The notes beneath the pieces are model-generated. The model was not told where the DNA came from and ran no database searches. It saw only the letters and a program-made list of their open reading frames with translations. The translations under genes were made by a program, and so were the position numbers. A stretch of 64,000 bases of DNA from Bacilli bacterium (GTDB lineage Bacteria; Bacillota_I; Bacilli_A; RF39; UBA660), in assembly GCA_017473105.1 (NCBI GenBank), contig JAFUNE010000007.1, forward strand, positions 1 to 64,000, read 5' to 3'. Shown in pieces: positions 31,890-38,654 of this stretch (positions are counted from its first letter, which is position 1; each line of letters opens with the position of its first letter).

Positions 31890-32402
31890 ATGAAATCATT
31901 AGTAATAAATTACACAAATCAAGCAATAAGCGAAAATGTTTTAGGTAACGAATGTATCCAAGATATGAAAAAAGCAGATGAAATGTTATTTTATAGAAAA
32001 GAAGATATATTAAAATATTTAAATAAAAATGTACCATATTTTATGTTTCCAGCAAGAGAGTTCAAAATAAAAGATATATCGTTTACAATAGCTGATTTTG
32101 GAGAAACATACATTCATTTATATTTAAGCGATGGTTCATATGAAACATTACATGTAAAAAAAGGGAATATATCAGTTTATTCACTAACTGGAACAATTAA
32201 AATCGGAAGTAGAATAGATTCTATAGAAAAACTTATCAGTAAAACTAGTGCAGTTTTAAATTCATATTTTTATATTTTAAATAGTTTAATGATTAAATAT
32301 CCAAATAGAATGATGAATTTTGGAAAAGTAAATTATGATTTTATTGAAAATTCATTGGATAGTGAGAAAATGATGAGAAATTTATCAAAAAAAGGCCATT
32401 AA
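31890..32402 (+). CDS. Unknown protein, paralogue of the next gene (170 aa)
   Basis: A 170-residue soluble protein of no family I recognise. Its core, from IKDISFTIADFGETYIHLYLSDG to YPNRMMNFGK, matches the downstream 259-residue protein. There ITDIANYITKEGVPYIHIMFTNG and FPGIEMAWGK occupy the same order and spacing. The two are therefore diverged tandem paralogues with different N-terminal lengths. There is no signal peptide or membrane helix. A strong promoter and a GAGGGGGGAAAAA site precede it, and a terminator follows, so it is a monocistronic gene. Confidence 0.7.
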   Translation: MKSLVINYTNQAISENVLGNECIQDMKKADEMLFYRKEDILKYLNKNVPYFMFPAREFKIKDISFTIADFGETYIHLYLSDGSYETLHVKKGNISVYSLTGTIKIGSRIDSIEKLISKTSAVLNSYFYILNSLMIKYPNRMMNFGKVNYDFIENSLDSEKMMRNLSKKGH

Positions 32403-32418
32403 TATGGGCTTTTTTTAT
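32389..32418 (+). terminator. Terminator of the 170-aa gene
   Basis: Stem AAAAAAG/CTTTTTT plus CCAT/ATGG with one G-G mismatch between them and a TAAT loop, ending in a T run. It overlaps the stop codon. Confidence 0.7.
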
Positions 32419-32446
32419 TGCTATTTAAAAATGCGTATGCTATAAT
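32418..32446 (+). promoter_or_regulatory. Promoter of the 259-aa gene
   Basis: TTGCTA (32418-32423), a 17-bp spacer, and TATAAT (32441-32446) with a TGC extension. Confidence 0.7.
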
Positions 32447-32473
32447 AATTTCACTTTTTGATAGGGGGAAACT

Positions 32474-33253
32474 ATGATAGAAGATCAAAGAAAATATGAC
32501 AGATTATATAAATTAATAATGGATAGACTAAATAGTGAAGTAGTAGAAAGTACTGAAGAACAAGTAAGTATGTATGACATAATAGAATGTGTTCAAAGTG
32601 AAATGTATTTATATAATTTAATTTTACTAAATAATTTAGATAAAAGTATAAGACAATTAAATAGAAATAATGGATATACTAGACTAACTCCAAAATTTGT
32701 GTGTAAAGATTTACCAAGAATAACTGATATAGCAAACTATATTACTAAAGAAGGAGTACCATATATACACATAATGTTTACAAACGGAAGAAAAATAGTA
32801 TTAACAGGAGATACATTTAATGTAAGAGTGGCAAGTACTGATTTTGCAAGTAGTGAGACAATTGATTTTCTAAATTATAATACAGATATTTTTTCAATAT
32901 ATTGCGGAACTATGCTTGAATTCAATCAAAATTTTCCAGGAATAGAAATGGCATGGGGTAAAGAAGTTACAAATAAAATGGAACAAACATTAACAGATGG
33001 ATTTATATCTTATAGATTAAGACCAACAAGTACTACATTATCAACACCAGTATTTGCGTCAAAAGAACATAATGATTTAGCACTAACACATAACAAAAAA
33101 CATAGCGAATTATTTGATTACATTGCATTTTATAGTGAAGAAGTATTAAAGAAAAGCAAAGTAAGTGTAAATACGTTAAATCCATTTATACAAGAGTGTT
33201 TGAATAGAAAAATAACACTATCAAACGAATCTGACTTTACACTTTCTAAATAA
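32474..33253 (+). CDS. Unknown protein, paralogue of the previous gene (259 aa)
   Basis: A 259-residue soluble protein. An N-terminal helical region (about 1-70) precedes the core shared with the 170-residue neighbour (about 80-165), and a further C-terminal region follows with the helical ending FIQECLNRKITLSNES. No catalytic motif stands out. It has its own promoter and an AGGGGGAAACT ribosome site. Two adjacent, separately promoted paralogues suggest divergent regulation rather than a stoichiometric complex. Function unknown. Confidence 0.7.
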   Translation: MIEDQRKYDRLYKLIMDRLNSEVVESTEEQVSMYDIIECVQSEMYLYNLILLNNLDKSIRQLNRNNGYTRLTPKFVCKDLPRITDIANYITKEGVPYIHIMFTNGRKIVLTGDTFNVRVASTDFASSETIDFLNYNTDIFSIYCGTMLEFNQNFPGIEMAWGKEVTNKMEQTLTDGFISYRLRPTSTTLSTPVFASKEHNDLALTHNKKHSELFDYIAFYSEEVLKKSKVSVNTLNPFIQECLNRKITLSNESDFTLSK

Positions 33254-33261
33254 CAAAATTT

Positions 33262-33290
33262 GTAAAAATGACTATACTATGTTAGAATAA
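33262..33290 (+). promoter_or_regulatory. Promoter of the glucosaminidase-like gene
   Basis: TTGTAA (33262-33267), a 17-bp spacer, and TAGAAT (33285-33290) with a TGT extension. Confidence 0.7.
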
Positions 33291-33315
33291 ATCTTGCGTG
33301 TCGTTGGGAGATGTT

Positions 33316-33864
33316 ATGATAAATATATTATTAGTCATGGAAATATTCTCATTTCTATTTAAAGATATTGAGGTAAACCATGATTACTTAGATAGTCAAA
33401 TAAATATTAGTGTTTCTAATTTTATTGATGAATATGAATATTATCAAGAGAAACACTATTTTAATGGGGAAAAAAGTGATGTAATAGCATCAAAAATTAA
33501 TAGACATTTAAAGGGTGTTTTGAAAAATAAAGGAGAGTTTATTGTAGAATATTCATTAAGTGTTGGTATGGATCCATATCTTGCAGCGTCTGTAATGCTT
33601 CACGAAACCGGATGTTCTTGGAACTGCAGTTATTTATCAAGGGTATGTAATAACGTGGCAGGAAACAAAGGTGGTCCTGGATGTAATGGCGGAAGTTATA
33701 GAAAATTCAATACAATTGAAGATGGTATTAAATTTGCTATAAGAAAACTAAATAGTTATTATCAAAAAGGATATACAACACCAAAAGAAATAAATCCGTT
33801 TTATGCTGAAGATAAAACTTGGTATAAGAAAATAAATAACTATATGAATAAACTAAAAAAATAA
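33316..33864 (+). CDS. Lysozyme-fold glucosaminidase-like protein
   Basis: A 182-residue protein. The C-terminal 110 residues fit the glucosaminidase/lysozyme-like fold. EYSLSVGMDPYLAASVMLHETG has the candidate catalytic Glu, followed by CNNVAGNKGGPGC, a TIEDGIKFAIRKL helix and the NPFYAEDKTWYKKINNYM block typical of peptidoglycan N-acetylglucosaminidases. Four cysteines around the active site could form disulfides. The N-terminal hydrophobic stretch (ILLVMEIFSFLF) is short and may be a signal anchor. ATG 33316 follows GGGAGATG; the upstream GTG at 33298 is less well placed. Likely cell-wall hydrolysis. Confidence 0.75.
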   Translation: MINILLVMEIFSFLFKDIEVNHDYLDSQINISVSNFIDEYEYYQEKHYFNGEKSDVIASKINRHLKGVLKNKGEFIVEYSLSVGMDPYLAASVMLHETGCSWNCSYLSRVCNNVAGNKGGPGCNGGSYRKFNTIEDGIKFAIRKLNSYYQKGYTTPKEINPFYAEDKTWYKKINNYMNKLKK

Positions 33865-33887
33865 AAGAAAAATAAAGGGGGGTTAAT

Positions 33888-34529
33888 ATGAGAAGTGATA
33901 TATATCTTCATTCACTTCATTCATCTTCAGTAAATTATTCAGGTACTAAGACACGTGAGTTACTTGAAAAGATATTGAAGTCAGGGGAAATATTGTCACC
34001 AAGATTAAGCGGAATTAAATGTAATTATAATTTCAGCGGTCTTGATTATATTTCCCTGTGTGATTACGAAAAGAGGCATTTAGGCAAAGGATTTAAAAAA
34101 ACATATAATGGATTTTATCAATATAGTGTTTTTGATCCAAGCCTTATGTTTCCAAAAGATGAAATAGAAGTAATTGAACCAATAGTATTAGAAAAAATGA
34201 TAGTACTTTATTCAAATTATAGAAGTTATATGAGAGAACTTGGATTATGTGAAGAAAGATATACTGATTTAGTAGATGAGGTTCAAGTTAAAGATAGAAT
34301 TTCAATGGACAAATTATGTGGTTTTACAATTCCAACATATGAATTTTTAAGAAGATTTAAAAGTGTTGAACATGATGCAAAAATTACATATGAAGAAATT
34401 TTAAAATATAAAGAACTATTTGATAAATATGGATTCGATATTCCATTTTATGATATAAATACAGAAAATAAAATGGATACATACGATGAAGTATATCAAA
34501 CAGTACTAAAACTTAAGAAAAAAAGATAA
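33888..34529 (+). CDS. Possible ADP-ribosyltransferase-like protein (213 aa)
   Basis: A 213-residue soluble protein of uncertain family. The N-terminus HSLHSSSVNYSGTKTRELLEKILKSGEIL has the look of an ART-fold NAD-binding start, with His followed by a helix that leads to KSGEILSPR. DYISLCDYE and YQYSVFDPSLMF would be core strands. YTDLVDEVQVKDRISMDKLCGF resembles the final strand pair where ART enzymes carry their catalytic Glu or Gln. The match is to the general pattern only. It follows the glucosaminidase-like gene by 23 nt after AAAGGGGGG, so the two probably form an operon. Confidence 0.45.
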   Translation: MRSDIYLHSLHSSSVNYSGTKTRELLEKILKSGEILSPRLSGIKCNYNFSGLDYISLCDYEKRHLGKGFKKTYNGFYQYSVFDPSLMFPKDEIEVIEPIVLEKMIVLYSNYRSYMRELGLCEERYTDLVDEVQVKDRISMDKLCGFTIPTYEFLRRFKSVEHDAKITYEEILKYKELFDKYGFDIPFYDINTENKMDTYDEVYQTVLKLKKKR

Positions 34530-34553
34530 TTCTAACAATAGTTAGAATTTTTT
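34528..34553 (+). terminator. Terminator after the ART-like gene
   Basis: A 9-bp perfect stem (AATTCTAAC/GTTAGAATT) with an AATA loop and T run. Confidence 0.85.
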
Positions 34554-34555
34554 AT

Positions 34556-34584
34556 TTGTAATCATTTACTTATCATTATATAAT
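34556..34584 (+). promoter_or_regulatory. Promoter of the LamG-like pseudopilin gene
   Basis: TTGTAA (34556-34561), a 17-bp spacer, and TATAAT (34579-34584). Confidence 0.65.
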
Positions 34585-34600
34585 GATATTGGTGAATAAT

Positions 34601-36145
34601 ATGAAAAATAAAAAAGGTTTTACATTAGTAGAGTTACTTGCAGTAGTAGCGATACTTGCTATACTAGTAATAATTGCACTTCCAAACGTATTAAAATTAT
34701 ATAGAAAAGCAAGAAAAGATTCATTTTTAAATGAAGTAAAAAGTATGTTAACAGGCGCGGAAACAGCATATGTATCTGAATCTTTAAAAAACAATAAAAT
34801 TAATGTAGTAGCAAGTGACAAAGCATTAGTTGATTATGCTAATGCGATTATGCAAGAAGGAGAACCATATAAAATTTCAGGTAAAATGAACTATGACTCA
34901 AAAAATATAGATTATTATATTGAACTTGATAATCATGGAAAACCTATTAAATATATATTTTCAAATGGAGCATTTGCGGTTTTTTCAGTAAAAGGAAAAG
35001 TTGAGCTTGAGGAAGCAGATGTTATTGAAGAAAACATCAAAGTAAAAGATTACATAAATGAATTTAATATAAAAGGACCAAACTTTGATACATATGACAC
35101 ATATTTAAAAGACGCAGATATGTTTAATTTTAGAGCAGAAGATTTAATAAAACCTGATGGAACAATAGCAAATTCATGGACTACAGTGGCAAAAGATGAA
35201 AGTGGTAATGATGTGCAAATTACTGGTAAAATTATGAATAAAAATAAACAATCAGTCACACCAATTATAAAAAATAATGCGATTGTTTTACCAGGTGCCA
35301 CAAATAAACATGGATATAATTCAACAAAAATAGCAATTAGATTTGATAAAATGCCATATAAATTTAAAAGTTTCACACTAGAAGGAACAATTAAATTATA
35401 TGAATATGGAAGTGGATACACAAATATCATTTCAAATGTTAATTCAGGTGGATATTATTTAAATGTCTCAGCAAGTGATAAAAGAGCATCTCTTGGAGTA
35501 TGCGATGCAGGAAAATCTCAAAACTCAAAATGTTATGTTCAATGTAGATCAAAACAAAAACTTAATTTAAACGAAAACTATGTAATAACAGGAGTATATA
35601 ATGATAACACAAAACGAATGGCATTATATATAAATGGTAAAAAAGTAGAAACAGAAACAGTACATAATGATGGTACAAAAGCAACAGCAGCAGATAATGT
35701 AAATAATGAATGTGTAATCAAAGGAAATAATACTAAAGATATTAATATTAACTATCCAAATCCATTAGTACCATTAACAATTGGAGGAAATCCAAGTCCA
35801 ACTGGATTTGATGATGTTGAATGGTTTAGTGGAGAAGTATACTTAGCAAGGATTTATAATGGTGCATTATCACCAGAAGAGATAGAAAATAACTATTACA
35901 GTAATATGATGACAGTAAAAGGTTATTCACAACAAGCTAATGTTGTTTCATTAAGTGGTGGAGGACCATCAGATTTAGTAAAAAAATATCAAATAAGTAT
36001 GGACCAAGGTAATACATGGAAAGATTATAATCCGGATGATATGCCAATAATCGGACAAGATTCATGGGTATATGGAAGAACAATAAGTGTAAACGGAGTA
36101 ATTAGTCCAACAACAAAACATTATTATGATATAGAAGAGGAGTAA
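34601..36145 (+). CDS. Type IV pseudopilin with LamG/concanavalin-like domain
   Basis: A 514-residue protein with a class III prepilin leader. MKNKKG is followed by FTLVELLAVVAILAILVII, with cleavage expected after Gly6 and the conserved Glu5 of the mature form. After the pilin helix (to about 60) and a first globular region comes a LamG/ConA-like sandwich at about 218-430. It has FTLEGTIKLYEYGSG, a central ALYINGKKVE, and GEVYLARIYNGALSPEEI, which is the usual closing strand. A short Ig-like domain with QISMDQGNTWKDY ends it. LamG folds commonly bind glycans or calcium, so a surface adhesive role is likely. It starts at ATG 34601 after TTGGTGAA. Confidence 0.82.
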   Translation: MKNKKGFTLVELLAVVAILAILVIIALPNVLKLYRKARKDSFLNEVKSMLTGAETAYVSESLKNNKINVVASDKALVDYANAIMQEGEPYKISGKMNYDSKNIDYYIELDNHGKPIKYIFSNGAFAVFSVKGKVELEEADVIEENIKVKDYINEFNIKGPNFDTYDTYLKDADMFNFRAEDLIKPDGTIANSWTTVAKDESGNDVQITGKIMNKNKQSVTPIIKNNAIVLPGATNKHGYNSTKIAIRFDKMPYKFKSFTLEGTIKLYEYGSGYTNIISNVNSGGYYLNVSASDKRASLGVCDAGKSQNSKCYVQCRSKQKLNLNENYVITGVYNDNTKRMALYINGKKVETETVHNDGTKATAADNVNNECVIKGNNTKDININYPNPLVPLTIGGNPSPTGFDDVEWFSGEVYLARIYNGALSPEEIENNYYSNMMTVKGYSQQANVVSLSGGGPSDLVKKYQISMDQGNTWKDYNPDDMPIIGQDSWVYGRTISVNGVISPTTKHYYDIEEE

Positions 36146-36156
36146 TCCTCTTTTTA
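36135..36156 (+). terminator. Terminator of the LamG-like pseudopilin gene
   Basis: A 7-bp stem (AAGAGGA/TCCTCTT) with a GTAA loop containing the stop codon, then T5. Confidence 0.8.
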
Positions 36157-36212
36157 ATTGTTCTAAAAAACCAAACTAATCATATTATGTACTAATATGA
36201 AAGAGGGTTATT

Positions 36213-37685
36213 ATGGATAAAAATCAAATATTAGAAAGTTTAGGTAAAAAATCAAATGGAGAAATATATTTTGGAGTAGTAGGAGCTGTTAGAACAGGGA
36301 AAAGTACATTTATAAAAAAATGTATAGAATTGTTAGTTCTTCCAAATATAGAAGATGAATTTGATAAAAAAAGATTTATAGATGAAATACCACAAAGTGC
36401 ATCAGGAAAAAACATAATGACAATAGAACCAAAATTTGTACCAAGCAATGGAGCAAATATAAATGTAAACGGAATAAACGCAAATATTAAATTTGTAGAT
36501 TGCGTAGGATTTATTACACCAGCATCTATTGGTTATGAAGATGAATTAGGTAATCCAAGAATGGTAAAAACACCATGGTTTAATGAAGAACTACCATTTG
36601 TAGAAGCAGCGGAAATCGGAACACAAAAAGTAATTCATGACCATGCAACAATTGGAATAGTTGTAACAACAGATGGAACGATACTAGACATGCCTAGAAG
36701 TAATTATATAGAAGCAGAAGACAAAGTAATAAAAGAATTAAAAAATATAAATAAACCATTTATAATCGTATTAAATTCAAAAAATCCAAGTAGTACAGAA
36801 ACAAAAGCATTATCAAAAAGCCTAAAAGAAAAATATAATATACCAGTAATACCAATGAGTGTAGAAAATATGAACGAAGAAGATATAACCAAAATATTAC
36901 AAGAAGCGTTATTTGAATTTCCAGTAGAATACATCGAATTTGAAATTCCAGATTGGGTAGGTATATTAAAACCAAATCATCCACTAAAAAAGAAAATAAT
37001 AGATAAAATGAAAGAAACAACAATTAATGTTGATAAATTAAGAGATGTAAATAATATAAATATCGAAATAGAAGATGATGACATAGAAAAATCATATATA
37101 TCATCTCTTGATACAGATAACTCACTTGTAACAATAAGATTAGAAGCAAATGAAAAACTATTTGACGATATATTAAAAGAAATAGTAGGAGAAAAAATAA
37201 CATCAAAAGGAGAACTTTTAAAACTATTTCAAGATTTTAGTGAAGGAAGAAGTGAATATAGTAGTTTAAAAGGAGCACTAAAACAAGTAAGTCAAACTGG
37301 ATATGGAATAGTACTTCCTAAAATAAGCGATATGAAATTAGAAAAGCCGCAAATTATAAAACAAGGAGGAAGATTTGGGATAAAACTACAAGCAAAAGCA
37401 AGTTCAATACACATGATTAAAGTAGATGTAGAAAGTAGTTTTGAACCAATTATTGGAAGTGAAAGTCAAAGTAAAGAATTAATAGAACATATAATGTCAT
37501 TTGAAAGTGACCCAGATAAATTATGGAATAGTGAATTATTTGGAAGAAGTTTAAATGATATAGTAAGTGAGGGAATTCAAGCAAAACTTTCTCTTTTACC
37601 AGATAACACAAAATATAAATTATCACAAACAATAACAAAAATGGTTAATAAAGGAAGTAATAATTTAATAGCAATAGTTCTTTAA
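36213..37685 (+). CDS. spoIVA: Stage IV sporulation protein A (spore coat basement ATPase)
   Basis: A 490-residue match to SpoIVA along its whole length. SpoIVA polymerises on the outer forespore membrane with ATP hydrolysis and anchors the coat. The N-terminal GVVGAVRTGKST (Walker A, about 21-32), VDCVGF, the GYEDELGNPRMVKTPWF block, EAAEIGTQKVI, the central ALKQVSQTGYGI and the C-terminal FGRSLNDIVSEGIQAKLSLLP are all recognisable from the Bacillus protein. It is alone, with AGAGGG upstream. No other classical sporulation gene is adjacent. The upstream region lacks a good vegetative promoter; CATATTAT (36181-36188) vaguely recalls a sigma-E -10, which I cannot confirm. Confidence 0.96.
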   Translation: MDKNQILESLGKKSNGEIYFGVVGAVRTGKSTFIKKCIELLVLPNIEDEFDKKRFIDEIPQSASGKNIMTIEPKFVPSNGANINVNGINANIKFVDCVGFITPASIGYEDELGNPRMVKTPWFNEELPFVEAAEIGTQKVIHDHATIGIVVTTDGTILDMPRSNYIEAEDKVIKELKNINKPFIIVLNSKNPSSTETKALSKSLKEKYNIPVIPMSVENMNEEDITKILQEALFEFPVEYIEFEIPDWVGILKPNHPLKKKIIDKMKETTINVDKLRDVNNINIEIEDDDIEKSYISSLDTDNSLVTIRLEANEKLFDDILKEIVGEKITSKGELLKLFQDFSEGRSEYSSLKGALKQVSQTGYGIVLPKISDMKLEKPQIIKQGGRFGIKLQAKASSIHMIKVDVESSFEPIIGSESQSKELIEHIMSFESDPDKLWNSELFGRSLNDIVSEGIQAKLSLLPDNTKYKLSQTITKMVNKGSNNLIAIVL

Positions 37686-37702
37686 AACTAGTGCTTTTTT
37701 AT
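37677..37702 (+). terminator. Weak putative terminator of spoIVA
   Basis: A 5-bp stem (TAGTT/AACTA) over the stop codon, followed shortly by T6. Stem strength is low. Confidence 0.4.
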
Positions 37703-37733
37703 TTTGTGACTAATAATTATATTAGGAGGGTAA

Positions 37734-37928
37734 ATGTATAAATATAAAAAAATATACGATATGGCACTTTATGAAGGAATGAAAGATGCTTGTGAAGATT
37801 ATACAAAATCAAAAAGAAAAAAATTTAAAAAAATTAATGATAATCTAATCAAATCGAAGATATATGATAAAGGATATATTAAAGGATACAATATGTTTTT
37901 TGATGTTGTAAAAAAAAAATCAATGTAG
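37734..37928 (+). CDS. Small basic protein of unknown function (64 aa)
   Basis: A 64-residue protein starting MYKYKKIYDMALYEGMKD, rich in Lys, Tyr and Asp and without membrane segments. Two short helices are likely, with a KSKRKKFKK basic patch between them. The AGGAGGG site directly before the ATG makes translation likely. It lies between spoIVA and the Cys-rich pseudopilin and its end is 27 nt from the latter. No family recognised. Confidence 0.6.
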   Translation: MYKYKKIYDMALYEGMKDACEDYTKSKRKKFKKINDNLIKSKIYDKGYIKGYNMFFDVVKKKSM

Positions 37929-37955
37929 TATAATAAAAATATAATAGGTGAAAAT

Positions 37956-38585
37956 ATGAAAAAAGGATTTACATTAATGGAACTGCTAGTTGTAATAGTT
38001 ATTGTATCTGTTATAAGTGTCAGTTCAGTATTAGTATTTGGAAATATAGACGATAGCACAGCACTACAAGATAGAGCTAATATATATAGAGATATTCAAA
38101 GAAGTGCAGCGCTATATATTGATTTAGAAAATTCATGGTTAGGTCAATTCAGAGAAAAAGGTTATATGTATGCAAGACTTGATGCACTTATGGATATGAA
38201 CTATGTAGAAGACGGATTAGAAGATCCAGTAACAGGAGATCCAATTCCAAGAAACTATTTAGTAAAAGTATACACTGCAAAAGATCCAGCTGGAAATGAG
38301 TATATTGATACGTGTATTTTAAATAGAGATCAAACAAGTGCAATATTTTGTAACAAAACAATAAGAAAATGTTGTAATGAAGAAGATAAACTAGCAGGAG
38401 CTGATAACTGTAAAGTAAAAATAAGCGAAACAGAAGAAGTGGAAATTTCTGCAGATGAAGAAAAAAATTGTATAGAAAAACCACATGAGTGTTCATGCTA
38501 TAGTCAAAAAGTATGTAATATAGAAACATGCGTAGCAAATAGTGAAGGCGAACCATTTGATTGTTGCCCAAATTCAACAGATTAA
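37956..38585 (+). CDS. Type IV pseudopilin with Cys-rich C-terminus
   Basis: A 209-residue protein with the prepilin leader MKKG followed by FTLMELLVVIVIVSVIS. The mature N-terminal helix continues to about 60, followed by a pilin-like globular part containing LGQFREKGYMYARLDAL. From about 115 to the end at least a dozen cysteines occur, including KCCN, ECSC and DCCP, within acidic sequence. These probably form disulfides or bind metal. GGTGAAAAT is the ribosome site. A strong terminator follows. Together with the pilins at 34.6 and 51.9 kb it belongs to the same secretion system, though it lies apart from the platform gene. Confidence 0.8.
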   Translation: MKKGFTLMELLVVIVIVSVISVSSVLVFGNIDDSTALQDRANIYRDIQRSAALYIDLENSWLGQFREKGYMYARLDALMDMNYVEDGLEDPVTGDPIPRNYLVKVYTAKDPAGNEYIDTCILNRDQTSAIFCNKTIRKCCNEEDKLAGADNCKVKISETEEVEISADEEKNCIEKPHECSCYSQKVCNIETCVANSEGEPFDCCPNSTD

Positions 38586-38607
38586 ACAGGGAAACCTGTT
38601 TTATTTT
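38584..38607 (+). terminator. Terminator of the Cys-rich pseudopilin gene
   Basis: A 7-bp stem (AAACAGG/CCTGTTT) with a GAAA tetraloop and a T-rich tail. Confidence 0.8.
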
Positions 38608-38621
38608 GGTCAAAATTATAG

Positions 38622-38627
38622 TATAAT
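38622..38627 (+). promoter_or_regulatory. Putative -10 of uvrA
   Basis: TATAAT 28 nt before the uvrA start. No TGn and no good -35 are seen. Confidence 0.45.
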
Positions 38628-38654
38628 ATGAATGCTTTGGAGGATAATATAATT

